Under the pieces are notes generated by a model. The model was not told the DNA's origin, did not search any database, and saw only the letters and a list, made by a program, of their open reading frames with translations. From the NCBI RefSeq assembly GCF_030272615.1, contig NC_081411.1:162044530-162108529 (forward strand): DNA of 64,000 bases, given 5' to 3'. Of the stretch, positions 33,783-45,828 are shown in pieces (positions within the stretch are counted from its first letter, which is position 1; every line of letters begins with the position of its first letter). Position numbers and translations under genes: made by a program. The DNA comes from Cryptomeria japonica (Eukaryota; Streptophyta; Pinopsida; Cupressales; Cupressaceae).

Positions 33783-35724
33783 CGATTGGGTGTGGTGCTG
33801 TCGTGGGAGCGGTTTCCTAGACCTTGGGCATTGATACCACAGTTGACATAGGCTAACCTAGATGTTATTGAGAGATGCGGTTTATTATCTTTGTTGGACA
33901 TGCCTCAGTTCACTATGAGCTGGGGTTTACTTACACCACTCGTGGAGAGATGGCATAGTGATACGAACACCTTTCACTTTTCTACTCCTGAAATGACAGT
34001 CACTCCAGAGGACTATTACAGGATTTTGTGGATTCTCATAGTAGGTGCTTTATTGTCATATGAGCAGATTGAGGAGGGTGGGACTGAGGCACTACGGTGC
34101 ATTTTTCACAATGAGATAGTGTGTGGGTATGAGATCCCATGGCAGGAGTTCTTAGATCTAGACTATGCGCCTCTTCCGTCTATACTAGTAGGTTTCATCA
34201 ATGGATTCTTTGTCATGATCATAGGTCGAAGGGATTCTCTGTGGGTTGGGGATTGGTTCTTGAGGAAATGGTGACCCAAGGCCACAGGTTTGCTTGGGGA
34301 TCAGCCATGTTAGCCCACTTGTATAGGGACCTACATGAGGTTGTGTATCTGGGTTATGACAGTTTGTCTGCTGGCGTGACACTTTTACAGGTATGCTATT
34401 GGGAGCACATTCCAGTAGCGAGGCCACTGGTGGATAGAGACAGGCCCGTTGGATGAGCATATGCTTATGGTTACAAGGGTCTAGTTGTCCAGCATAAGCT
34501 GGGAAAACTTGAGCATTGGAGGAGGGTTTTGGATGACATAGATACGGTCATCTAGCGACCATATATAGATTGTGAGGTCTGGGCCGAGGATGGGCTAGAG
34601 ATGCCTTATGTTTTTATGAGTCAGCTTTTGATAGGGCGGACCCCCTTTGTGATTTAGAGATTCCAGGTTGGCAGAGTTTTGTGGCAATATGGTCGGCAAC
34701 AGGGGATACCACAAGGGACCTACTTATATGTGCATCGGAGGCAAGATGTACGAGATTGGGACCCGACTATTGATAGTGGTTTGGCTGTAGAGGAGTTTTC
34801 TAGCTTAGCGGGCTAGATATGGGACTATGCTCCTGAGATATTAGATGTTGGGATGACCCATGAGTTTGCTAGTTTGTTTGCATCTCGTGCTATGGCCAGG
34901 ATATCAGATCCTAAGGTGATGCGGCCTGCCTTTGATGATGATGAGGAGGAGGTAGGGGGAGATGGTGATGATGGAGATGATGGAGGTGGAGTAGGATGAC
35001 GGGGGAGAGGATATCAGAGGAGGAGAGGAGACAAAGGTAGACATGTTGGGGCATGGGTGGAGAGAGTAGTTTGACAAGCTATGATGGACAGAGGGAGAGG
35101 AGGGTTGGTGATCAGAGCAAGGGAGGAGAGGAGAGTGGGAGAGGTGATGGCAGTGATGGGAGGGATGGAGGAGTGGAGATAGCTAGCATAGAGGAGGAAG
35201 ACTGATGACTTACCTCCACCAGCACCTAGGATAGGCAGAGGCATAAGGGTACCCCTTCATAGGTGCCCCTATGGGTCCAGGTTCTGACACATGTGGAGGA
35301 TACTCAGATCAGGACTCTATAGTTGACAGTACAATAGCTGCAGGCACAACTATTAACACAGTAGCGTTAGATTACTCAGCTGACTCTAGAGCATGATATG
35401 GAGATAGAGCAATGCGGTTGAGCGAAGGAGCTGGCAGGGAGCATGCAGAGAGCGGCAGCAGGTGGTCCTCTGAGGGACATCATGAGAGAGCTATCCTTGA
35501 AAGTGTTGGAGGAAAAGTATTATCGACGCCATTATGAGGATGCCGTGCCTAGGGAGCATGGAGTGCAGAGCTTCACGCAGTCAAGATCAAGTCAATCTCG
35601 AGAGACTGGGTCACAGTCAAAGAGCAGAGGTGAGATGGGGCCTCATAGACAGAATCCACCTGGAGATCCAGGTGCTGGGACATCAGCTGCAAGACCATCC
35701 CCCTCAAGAGATAGTCATACTTGA
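33783..35724 (+). pseudogene. Antisense plant-mobile-domain gene in the gypsy 3' region
   Basis: On the plus strand, opposite to gag-pol, the frame reads WERFPRPWALIPQLT, a stop, then NLDVIERCGLLSLLDMPQF, MSWGLLTPLVERWHSDTNTF, MTVTPEDYYRILWI and GYEIPWQEFLDLDYAPLPS. This is the plant mobile domain (aminotransferase-like) fold family, known both as host genes and as passengers of gypsy elements. The frame shifts near 34200 and continues with SVGWGLVLEEMVTQG and HLYRDLHEVVYLGY. An acidic run (about 34935-34995) and an Arg/Ser-rich C-terminus follow, with a further open part from ATG 35443 to 35724. Multiple stops make it a pseudogene. Such proteins have been linked to silencing and development in plants. 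Confidence 0.8.
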
Positions 35725-36022
35725 GAGACGATGGCTCTATTGTATTTTGGATCATTTTTTTGCTTGTACTGGGCACAGACATGACAGTTTCTTTGTACAT
35801 TTTGATCATATATATATAGATGACACTATTTTCTTTGATCATGTGATGTATTATGGATGCATGTTCTATATGTTCTTTCTTTAATTTATGATGATGCAAT
35901 GCTTCGATAGATGATATGATGCATGATGTAAATGTATGATGTATGATTTGATATGCTGTGAGATGTATCTTGAAAATGAGATGTATGTTAATGATAATGA
36001 TGTGCAACTAAATGAAAGATTT

Positions 36023-36109
36023 AAAATGATATGCAAGTATTTGTAAAATGATATGCAACTATTTGTAAAATGATATGCAACTAATTGTTAAATGATATGC
36101 AGCTAATTA
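36023..36109. repeat. 22-bp tandem repeat, four copies
   Basis: Units of AAAATGATATGCAACTATTTGT start at 36023, 36045, 36067 and about 36089, the last slightly changed. The array lies between the 3' ends of the antisense gene and integrase, where the two convergent transcripts would end. Confidence 0.85.
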
Positions 36110-36160
36110 TTTTTTTTGAGCATCCTCATTCTGCATTTGTCATCCCTGTATAACCACATG

Positions 36161-36757
36161 TTATTTGCTTTCGATATAAGTATCATCATTAAGCATTGAT
36201 TTATTTGGCGTAGAGAACTGATGTTGTATTTTGAATTGTTCACATAGTTCTCGAACATCTTGGTTTTTGAATGGTCGTCCATTATCGGTTATGATGGAAC
36301 TCAAAATACCATATCTGCAGATCAGATACTTCAGGATAAAAGACACAATTTGTTTTCCAGTTACTGTGGTCATGGGGACTACTTCTATCTACTTGGTAAA
36401 TTATTCTATGATAGTTATAATGAACTTGTGTTCATTTGTAGATGAAGGATGAATTTTGCCAATCAAATCTAGTCCCCACTAACAAAAAGGCCAAGATGTT
36501 GTAAATGGTTGCAGTTCCTGTGCTGGTGCATGTATCAAATTGCCATGGATCTGGCACTTAGGACACTTCTTGGCGAAGTGGTAAGAATCTTTCTCCATTG
36601 TAGGCCAGTAGTATCCCATCCTTAGAAGATTTTTAGTGAGAGTAGTCCCACTTGAATGTGTGCCACAAATACCTTCGTGAAGCTCATGTAAAGCGGAATC
36701 AAATTCATTCTGATCAAGGCAATGAAGAAGAGTACCATGTAGACCTCGACGGTACAA
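36161..36757 (-). pseudogene. Gypsy integrase, C-terminally truncated
   Basis: The minus frame shows the zinc-binding domain HELHEGICGTHSSG...YYWPTMEKDSYHFAKKCPKC (about 36720-36560). The core follows with LDLIGKIHP (first Asp) and IITDNGRPFKNQ (second Asp, about 36290). After FSTPNKS the frame degenerates before the catalytic Glu. A stop and two further breaks lie between 36480 and 36373. The C-terminal domain was not found. Confidence 0.82.
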
Positions 36758-37072
36758 AGTATCAGTAGTAAGGGTATAATGGGCAGCTTGTTGGATAAAA
36801 TTACATTTTTGGTTACGAGATTAGTCAATGGGTAGGATGTTGTTCTTTAGATAATCATATATTGGTCCATACAAAGGAGAATCCAAACCGGTTAAGGCAT
36901 AGACAATATGGGATTTGGAGTGGTCATAGGCCGAGGACAACAGTTGCTCTACTAGAAACTCATAACGACTCTGTTGCTCTAGAATTTGTAGTAATGAAGC
37001 GATAGTAGCCATGGCATCGACTGCTTTGTTGTTCAACCTTGGTATTTGTTCAAAGGTGATGTGTACAAAATA

Positions 37073-37420
37073 CTATTCAAAGTCATCCACCATTCGCTTG
37101 TAGGGTAGTAGCTTGTCATCCTTTGTCTTATAGTCATTGTTGATTTGATTGATGACTAGTTGTGAATATCCATAGACTATTAGCTCTATGATTTTCCATT
37201 CTACGGCCATTTTGATGCCTATAACCAATGCCTCATATTCAGCCACATTGTATGTGCATGGGAACATAAGCCGATATGATTTTGGTATAGTATGTCCTTC
37301 AAAAGTGATGAATAGAATGCCAACACCTGAACCATGTTGTGTGTAGGATCCATCAAAGTATAGGGTCCATTGTGTTGTAGAAATAGCAAGAATGTCCCTG
37401 TCCGGAAATTCAATCTCCAT
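37073..37420 (-). pseudogene. Second (archaeal-type) RNase H of the Tat-type gypsy
   Basis: The frame reads WTLYFDGSYTQHGSGVGI, CTYNVAEYEALVIGIKMA and IELIVYGYSQLVINQI. The first Asp (FDGS) and the Glu (AEYEAL) are kept; the third acidic residue, usually GDS, reads GYS here. A domain of this type in addition to the standard RNase H (37469-37705) is a hallmark of Tat elements. A frame between it and integrase (36821-37036: RYEFLVEQLLSSAYDHSKS) is the linker. Confidence 0.82.
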
Positions 37421-37468
37421 AGTTTGTTTTCTTGGTAGTGGTGCTTCAGCTAGTTGATCTGCAATTGC

Positions 37469-39014
37469 TTACCCTTTGATAACTCTTCTTTCTATGTAGT
37501 GGATGTCAAATTCACTGAGAATCATGACCGATTTAGCCAACTGGCTGGTAAGAGCTACCTTGCTGAGTAGATATTTGAGAGGATCAATTTTTGCTACTAG
37601 CTTAATTGTGTGTGCTACCATATAATGTCGAAACTTTTGAGATGCGAAGAAAATTATTAGAGAAGCCTTCTTAATGAATGTATAGTTGAGTTCATAGCCA
37701 TTCAATGTCCTGCTGATGTAGTATATGGCTCGTTCCTTTCCTTATTGATCTTCTTGTTCCAATAGTGCCCCCAGTGATATATCTGTTGTTGAAATATATA
37801 GAATAAGGGGCTTTCTGACTACCGATGGTACTAGAATTGCTAGGTTCATCAGATACTATTTGATTTGATAAAAAGATTCTACACACTTGGCTTCCCATCT
37901 GAAAGGTATATTTTTATAGAGAAAATGAGTGAATGGTAGACTTTTATAAGCTAGTTGAGCAATGAATTGCCTAATTGATTGGAGTCATCCTTGTAGAGAT
38001 CTGAGCTAACTGATATTCTTTGGTGGTGGCATCTCCATAATGGCTTATACCTTTGCTGGATCCACTTCAATGCCCCTAGTTCAGACTATGTTGCCTAGTA
38101 ATTTGCCTGATGTAACCCCAAAGAAACACTTCTTAGGGTTGAGCCTGACTTGGAATTTCTCCAATCAGTCAAAGATCTTGGTCAGGATGCTGAGGTGTTC
38201 TTCTCTGGTGAAGGATTTAGCCAGTAAATTATCCACATAGTCTTCCATGAAATATTGTTGTCATTGCTCGCTAATAAGTAGCTCCTGCATTCTTTAATCC
38301 AAAAGGCATAACATTCCAACGGTACGTTCCCCAAGGATAGGTGAATGTTGTTTTATCTTGATCCTCTGGGGCTATTTTTATTTGATTATAGCCTGAAAAA
38401 CCATCCATTAGTGAGAGCATTGCATGGCCTGCTATGAGGTCTACAATTATGTCTATACTGGGTAGAGCAAAGTCATCCTTTGGACAAGCTTTGTTGACAT
38501 CTCTGAAATTAGTGCAGATCCTGATACTACCATCTGGTTTTGATACTAGCACTATTTTGGAGATCCATTCTGCATAGTCGATGGGTTAGGTGAATCCGAC
38601 ATCTAATAGTTTCTTTAGTTCAGCCTTGACCATGAGTGCTAGTTGTGGATTCATCTTTCGTTGTTTTTGCTTGACTGGCTTAACTCCTAGAGAGATGGAC
38701 AAGTGATGCATGATTAAGTATGGATCAATTCCTGACATATCTGCATATGACCAAGAAAAGTTAATTTGCTTTTCTTTAAAAAAGATGAGAAATGCCAATC
38801 TTTCCTCTTCTATTAGAGATTCTGCTAGGTGTATGTTTTTGACTGCTTCTGTAGTACCAGTCTTGATTGATTGAGTGGGCTCAATCAATATGGGTGATCG
38901 CTCATGAAAGTGTTTAGGAAGAGTGTCAAGTCTCCCATTCTTAGGTGCCTTAAAAAGGTTTTCACCCTCAGATGCGTCCTTTATTTTTAACTTTTTGTGA
39001 TCTAGAGCTACCAT
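37469..39014 (-). pseudogene. Gypsy reverse transcriptase and first RNase H, decayed
   Basis: On the minus strand the RT spans about 39014-37900: an approach region (SIKTGTTEAVKNIHLAES...WSYADMSGIDP), then SKPDGSIRICTNFRDVNKAC, MLSLMDGFSGYNQIKI and VMPFGLKNAGATY (38271-38552). The catalytic motif at 38228-38239 reads YVDN, so the second Asp is lost. RNase H follows with ILHQQDIEWL, HDPLKYL-type wording (KIDPLKYLLSKVAL) and LSEFDIHYIERRVIKG (about 37480). Frameshifts near 38260, 37900 and 37690 break it. Confidence 0.85.
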
Positions 39015-39860
39015 TGATTGGTTTTCAGCGTCAGATCCTTTATTTGGTTCATTTTTGTGACTTAGAGACTTGGCACTCCCTGGTTTGCAGACATCGTTAC
39101 TTCATTCACTGGTAGAGCATTTTTCTAGGTTAACGGTACATAGGTAGTGGATAATAGATTCATCATCTGGAAAAATTGGTATATCATGTATTTCGGGTTT
39201 GTCGCAGTCAATGAGGTCGAGAAAGACAAGCGGTAAGGAATCATTCGGTGGATCAAGTTCTGCTACTGTAAGTGTTAAGACAGAGGTTTCATTGTGATTG
39301 GAATTTTTTTTAAAGAAGTCAAGGATTTCGTCGAGGTCTTCGATGGTATCATCTTCTGTATAGACTTGTTCATAATGTTTCTGTTCGCTTTCCTTGGCAT
39401 CATAGATATTCTACAGTCCAAATTCAAGAGGTCTATCTTCTATTTTATGCTCTTCTTGAGAAAGGGATATGGGGGCAGTATTGTCAGTGTTATCTCCAGT
39501 AGCGTTTGAGTAGCTACCCCATTCATATTCATTGGAATCAGTCTCTGAGGCATCATCCCAGATTCTATCAGTGCTATAAATAGGTATGTTGTATGGTGAA
39601 AATAGATCTTTGATGATGGATACCAGTTTGATAGTTTTTACTGATTTGGTGTCGGATCCTGCTTCTACTTTTTGTATTTATAAATAGATTGTGCCTCCTT
39701 TAGGAGATGATTCTGTTTGTTTTGGAGATATTGGTGTTTGAATATGAGCTACTACTATAGATATGGCCTTCTTGTGACTGAGAAGCTTTTCCTAATGTTG
39801 CTTCTGTTCTTGATGTTCACGTGCCTTGGGGATTGTTTATGCTGACTCAAATAGTGCTTC

Positions 39861-40352
39861 CTACCAGAATTCTTCTTTGTACTTCTTCTCTGCTTTCCAT
39901 TGAGGTTTTGGAGTTATGTGTTGTGTGCTCCTTAATAGGAAAGTGAGTTTACAACCCAATCCTATTTTGTCTCTACTGGGCTGTGAAGGAAGATCTATGG
40001 GTTCAGTGACTCCTTCTTTGTGTTTTCCAATAGGTCCTTTACTGTCATATCCCATTTGTTGCATGATTAAGTAGCCCTTCGCATATAGGTGTGTTGGTAG
40101 AACTATATCCAGAGCAACTGCTCTGTTATCTTCTTCCTCATCTTTGTATAACCAGCTAAGAATGTCCTTATCTTCTGATTCATGTGCTAGAGTGCCTAGT
40201 TGGATGAAGGTACCATCAAATTTGGTGATCGGCTGAGTTACCTGATGTGTTGATGGAGTGGGCAATCCATGAGATTTGGGTGATGTTGGTAATTTGGCCA
40301 AACACATGGGTTCCAAAGAGTATTCTCCCATACCTTGTTCTTTGATTTGCAT
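39861..40352 (-). pseudogene. Linker with G-patch segment in the gypsy polyprotein
   Basis: A 163-codon minus frame lies between protease and RT. Its middle reads GYLIMQQMGYDSKGPIGKH (about 40080-40010), followed by DKIGLGC. This matches the Gly-rich pattern of a G-patch, an RNA-binding segment known in some retroelements and retroviruses next to protease. The frame ends at a stop at 39861; more linker sequence with several stops continues to 39015. Confidence 0.65.
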
Positions 40353-40439
40353 TTTCTGTTTAAAATCTCCAGGTAATGATTTGGGTTTTGCCTTCTATAG
40401 ATCTGATATTGAGGATCTCTTTTTTTCCCTATTATGGGG

Positions 40440-41144
40440 AACCAAACTATCCTAGGCTAGCCCCATTGCATTACAATGTTGAAATGGATTGTGATCAACA
40501 GATATAGAGACCTCTTACCCGTTGTAAGGAAATTTGACACACTGGTGATACATAGAAGGCACTTCCTGCATTTGATGTATCGAGGGTCGACCTAATTAAA
40601 TACTGTGGGTGAGGTCTATGTCTAAGACATGACACATATTATCCTTTTGTACTGGTCACACTTGAATGGGTAACATCACGGTTCCTTTAGATGACCTTTC
40701 CTCATCATCATATGCCTTTATGGTAATCTTTTAATTTGGATCAATAGACTCTTTTGAGAAGCCTAATGCACAGATAAGTTTTAAGGTACATATATTAAGT
40801 CCAACTCCTCCATCTATCAATACTCTTTTTACTTAGTGTTTATAAAAAATGACTTCAATATGGAGAGGAGTGTTATGCGGATGACTTAAGCAAGTATTAT
40901 CATGCTCTGAGAAGGTGAGATTATGAGGCCCTGTCATATGAGCGACCATGGCTTGAAATCTGTCTGCATCCAGATCTTGAGGTACATTGGTTTCTAATAG
41001 CACTTGTTCCAATATGTCTTCGTGTTTTGGCGATAGTTTCAGAAATTCTAGTATAGATATTTGAGCAGGAGTTTTGCATAGTTGGCTAACTAAATCATAT
41101 TGGATTTTTGGTGTAATGGTTGTAGGTGATGTATGTCCCTGCAA
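40440..41144 (-). pseudogene. Gypsy aspartic protease
   Basis: The minus strand carries LLETNVPQDLDADRFQAMVA (about 41010), then VLIDGGVGLNICTLKLICAL at 40823-40764. The position of the active-site D-S/T-G is occupied by DGG. The distal part, with SIHQMQEVPSMYHQCVKF (about 40590-40540), follows after stops near 40740 and 40650. Processing activity of this copy is unlikely. Confidence 0.72.
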
Positions 41145-41198
41145 GACATATTTCTGAGCTCTAGTTGTTATATTGATAGATTCATGATCATGTTGGTC

Positions 41199-43150
41199 TC
41201 AGATTGTGATGACATTCACATGATGGTCTTCAGCTGATGTGTGACTGATGGTGTTATTGTAGATGTGGTTGATACGAGATCCACGTGTATCATTTGAGGT
41301 TGAAGTTCCATCTTTGTTGTAGTTTGGAAGAGGATTTTTAAAGGCTTCATGGTCACCATTTTTTTTGAGACCATCTATCATTAAATCACCTCGATCAATC
41401 ATATCCTGAACAATGTTTTTCAATCTCATGCAATTGTTCATTCGATGACCTTTGTTGCAATGAAAATTACAATAATGTGAGTCATTCCACCAATTTGGTT
41501 TGATTTGGGGTTCATAGTTGCTGATTGCAGGAAAAGAGATAATCTTGTTTGCGAGGAGCTCTCTGAATGCTGATTCTAGTGATTGTCCCAATGGTGTGAA
41601 GACACATTTTTGGAAATTGTTAGTGCTATCGCATGAATTGTTATTAGGTCCTTGATTCGTGGTTTTGTTTTGTGTATCGTGGGTGTTGTTTGCAATGGGT
41701 TGACATTGATAGGTATTTGGTGTGTATGTGTTAGCATTTGGATTAGCACCTTTAGGATTCTTTGTAGCTTGAGGATTTCCTGATAATGCGAGCACTGGTT
41801 GCTTATATTTTGGATCATGCGATTCATTGCTGCCTTCATTTTTATTTCGAGTCCAGAATCAAGACTTGTCTAAGTTGCTATTGTTTTGGTTATTATAGTT
41901 TGATGAATTTGTTCCTTTGAAGAATTTGAGCATTCCCTTTTTGACACATGCCTCTTCTACTTGAATGCCATTTTCAATCAATTTAGTGAAAGATGATATG
42001 CATTGGAGTTTGAGTCTATAACTCATCTCACCATTTAAGTTGTCGATGAAAATCTCTATTTTCTCCTTTCTAGGAATGTCTCGAGGATATTGTGAAACCA
42101 TACGTCGCCAGCTTTGAAGGACTATCATGAATGTTTCATTGTTTTTCTATTTGGTGTTGCAAACGTCTAGCATGGTTATAGCATGTTGAATGTTATAGGA
42201 ATATCGTGTTATGAATTTATTAACCAATTCATCAAACGATCTAATAGGTGGTGAAATTTTGGATAACCATTCCATTGTTTGTCCTCCCAAGCTTCTTGGG
42301 AATAACCTCATTAGATAGGTGTCATCATGAGAAAATTCAAGACTCATGGTACAAAATTCTCTGACATGATCACGAGGATCACTTTTTCCATCGTAGTTGT
42401 CAAATTTAGGTACGTCTGAGTTTGGAGGAAAAGGGATCATGTGCAATCTTCTGTCAAAAGGATAAGGATAGATTTCATTTAATGAGTATCATACTGTCGC
42501 CCCTTGTTGCATGTCTTGCATTTTTCTTTGTAACATTTGTACTTGTTGAGTAAGGGCACCAAAGGCGCATTGTTTTGCTGAGGGAAGAGTTCTTCCCTTG
42601 CATTAATCTTGGGTTGAAACAGTGTATGGAATGGTATGTTTTTCTCTAGAGTGTCTAGCTCGGGTATATGTTGTTCAGGTATGTTTTGCTCAGGGTCACG
42701 AGTTTCCTCTTCTCATTGTCATTCTTGATATGCATAATTTCGAGATCCGGTTCCTAAAATGTTTGTGTCTAAATCTTCCAGAAGTTTAACGCCTTTACTC
42801 GTGAGCATGAGTATATATTTTTCTTTGTCAGTTTCCATGAGTTTTTCCACAAGTTTTTGAAAGGAAGTACTTTCCTGACATTCTTGAAGGAGCTCTTCTA
42901 TGATTTTAGGTTCTTCTAGATGTGGACCTTCAAATGGATTAGATAACCTTCAAGTCATGCTTGATTCTGGTGTTGTTGTGCTTTGGTTGTTTTGTTGAGA
43001 GTGAGTTAGAGGCATTTTAATAGAAGCTTTCTGTGACAAAAGGGACAAAATCCTCTTCGATATGTCGCTCAGGAGTTGGTGGTTCAAGTCAGGGTGTGTT
43101 GTAACTGATACACTCATTAGGCAAGAATGTCGGATTGATCTTTCCTCCAT
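41199..43150 (-). pseudogene. Gypsy gag, decayed
   Basis: The likely start is ATG 43150 (MEERSIRHS). After stops near 42950 and a frameshift near 42500 comes the gag core: FPPNSDVPKFDNYDGKSDP, DTYLMRLFPRSLGGQTMEWL and SFDELVNKFITRYSYN (42446-42147). A stop separates it from WRRMVSQYPRDIPRKEKIEI (42128-41859). An Asn-rich linker leads to the knuckle-like HYCNFHCNKGHRMNNC (about 41480-41435), whose CxFHxxxGHxxxxC form is typical of Tat gag. The protein would form the particle that packages element RNA. Confidence 0.83.
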
Positions 43151-43924
43151 GGTTTATGATTTGATTAAATGTAGATTTTTGATAATATGCCCTAGTCTTC
43201 AAAGGCTCTTTGTCAAATTCGTTGGATTTGTTTTGGATATAAAGTTTAACATGATGAAGGAATGTTCGATGAGATTTGAAGAGTTGACGATTGATGTATA
43301 AAAAATTGCTTCTTTTGATAAATTTGGAAAAACTTGGTTGTTGTTTCTTCAACATGGTGTTACGATAAATATTCTTTCTTCTCAGAATATGGGGATTAGT
43401 CATGCATAAGTGATCAATGGTTTCCTTTGATTTGTTTTGGATTCAATTGATCTTTTTTTGAAAACTCAAATTTTACTTTATCAAAGTGAAGGTTTAGATG
43501 CCCCTTCATGACAAAGCATGTCAAATGATATGGATAAAGTCTCCTGATAGGAAACTTGATTTGACAACATGAGGTTTTAAACAAGTGTTTTTGAGATGAA
43601 ATCCGTGAGATGATAAAGGACCCCTTTGTTACTTGTGATGATGTTTTCGGATTTTGATAGGATAGATATGTTTTACCATGCAATCAGTTTTGGATTTTTT
43701 CAACTTTTGTTTGACACAAATTTGGCTCAAGAAAATAGTTTTTAAAGCTGTGTTTTCGCTACTCTGTTTTGATGAAAAATGATGCTGATGAAAAGGGGTT
43801 TCCCATAATGTTTTCAAAATTTTCAAAATTCCTCACTGTTTTGCCCCCCATTTTTTTGGGTTTGGTCATGCAATAAAACAGAGACAAGATGGGCTACCAA
43901 AATTACTTCATGGGCTAAATAAAA

Positions 43925-44125
43925 CACCACATGCGCTAAGCTGCCCCTAGCCACGCACTAAAGTTTTTGACTGTTAAAATTTGTTTTCTATCTGGCTCAA
44001 AAAGTTATGCGCCAATATGGGTCTACAACACACTAACTGTTAAACCCTACATGCTAAAGTTTGACTCCTACGCGCTAAGCTAATGCTTCAATGTGCTAGG
44101 CTATTTTCTGGATGCGCTAGGATGT
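43925..44125 (-). repeat. TAGCGCAT octamer repeats in the gag leader, cluster 1
   Basis: On the minus strand TAGCGCAT occurs at about 44112 and 43935, and near-matches (TAGCACAT, TAGCGCGT, TAGTGCGT) lie between them, every 20-50 bp. Confidence 0.75.
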
Positions 44126-45464
44126 GTTCAAATCCCCAATGTTTTAACAGGTTCAGATACAAATAATACACTTCAAGAAGACTCTTTATTCAAAGGTCAT
44201 AAATAATGTCATAGCCCACTAGTCTCGATACTCCATTAGCTCAAATAGCCATGTCACCCCCTAGAGGGGGCCCAATTTTTTTCCCTTTGCCAGAAATTAA
44301 CTCAAAGTGAATTGCTTCACAATTGAGTAGTTATCTTGGGAGATATATGGTGAGTGATCTTGGGGGCGGATTCTTCCCCACCCTTGCACTATGATGTTAT
44401 AAATGTCTGGTTACTGACTCAGCTCAAGGTTTCTATTTCTATGGTTCATAATTAGGCTTCCTATTCGGCCGTTAGTGATAAACTCCCTCAGGAGGCTTCC
44501 CAACCTTTAGAACAAAGGCTTTACGTATCTCAAGGATACTAGGGCAAGGCTAATCACTGCACACAACTGTTGAAAAGGACTTTCGTCACTTTCCACTTTT
44601 TATTATAGTGGGTTGGAATACTTGGCGTCAAAGTCAATCCCCACTTAGGTTGTTCCCTTCACATCGGCCATAAATGGCTTTAAGAGTTGATTCCAACTCC
44701 TCGGGAAGGCAGGCCTGCTAAAGGTTGTATAATGCTTGAATTATAGAAAGATTAAGAGTGGTTTGGCTTTTTGATCACCCAGTTAAGGGGAGAGCATATA
44801 CCTTCCACTTTCGAGACAAGGCAAACAATTTTTCTTTTTAGCTTTCAAGACAAATGATTTGCTAACTTCTATTTGGAGATGTTCCTCCAAAAAGCATGGT
44901 GTTTATTTTATTTCCCCAAATCAGTGATTATTTAATCTAGAAAAATAATCGAGTCAACAAAGAAAAACTTCGATTTTGGATAACAAAAGGAAACTGGTAA
45001 AAAGGGGAATAACTTCCCTCTTTTGATTGTAAAAAAAACTTCTTAAGTGTGGTTCTTTCCTTTGCAAAAATTTGAAATGAATCTTTTTATACACCAAAGG
45101 AAGTGAGGTTCTTGTTAAAGCTACTTTTGCAAGAAGGAAGGTTTGTATTGTTCTTTTTAAAACCCAAAAATAAAGTTTTTCTCCTATGAAAGTAAGAAAT
45201 TTTCTAATTTGTGGTTCTTTTTATAGCCCAAAAAAATTGAGTCCAATTTTAAGAACAAAAGAAGTTTAGATATTTAAACTAACTTAACTAAGTTAGTGAG
45301 AATTTTAACTATCTTTATAACCTTAAGACTAAGCTCCTATCTGCAACAAAACTATTAGAATCCTGCAAAAAAACAAGCGAAAAATGTTAGATGACTGGTA
45401 GACTTCAACAAGTCTAATTTTTACCCCTAGTTATAGATTTTAATTTTCTGATTTTTGTCTATCT

Positions 45465-45745
45465 ATGATGTGCTATAGAACAAACTATATGCACTACAAA
45501 ATAACAGTGATGCACTAAAAGAAATTAGAGATGCACTATACTATTTTCAGTATGCGCAACTCTGTGTTCCGGAAGCACTGCTCTATTTTTCTCCAACGCC
45601 TAGACCTACAGAAAAAGATTAGTATTATGATGCACCAAGGAAATGACTTCACATGCTAGATGATGGACCCAACGTGTTGAACAGTAAGCCAAATGTGCTA
45701 GGCTATTGACCAGATGTGCTAGGGAAGGCTTCCCATGCACTGATT
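45465..45745 (-). repeat. TAGCGCAT octamer repeats in the gag leader, cluster 2
   Basis: On the minus strand TAGCACAT and TAGTGCAT recur near 45724, 45700, 45540, 45515, 45495 and 45470, with weaker variants between. The cluster starts about 80 bp after the primer-binding site. Confidence 0.75.
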
Positions 45746-45806
45746 CGTTTCCCACGGACCTGCAAAAGTGGTTAAATTTAAAAACCAATTTGATATATGA
45801 GGTTGT

Positions 45807-45824
45807 GCCCCACGATGGGTGCCA
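45807..45824 (-). other. Gypsy primer-binding site
   Basis: On the minus strand TGGCACCCATCGTGGGGC lies 4 nt after the LTR end (45829). It begins with TGG as required for pairing with the CCA end of a tRNA. The tRNA species was not identified. Confidence 0.75.
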
Positions 45825-45828
45825 GAAA

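Larger units (their letters stand above)
43151..45806 (-). other. Gypsy leader before gag
   Basis: About 2.65 kb of non-coding leader lies between the primer-binding site and gag. It contains two clusters of the TAGCGCAT-type octamer (see separate entries) and a short GC-rich palindrome near 44259-44272. Minus open frames such as 43089-43403 show no domain. Long leaders are common in Tat elements. Confidence 0.6.

Noticed and set aside
35573-36007. 144-codon minus frame
   Set aside because: It lies opposite the antisense plant-mobile-domain gene and the repeat-rich end of that transcript, and has no gypsy domain.
43089-43403. Minus frame of about 104 codons before gag
   Set aside because: Lys/Phe-rich, no motif, and in the element leader. 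Its continuation does not add a gag block.
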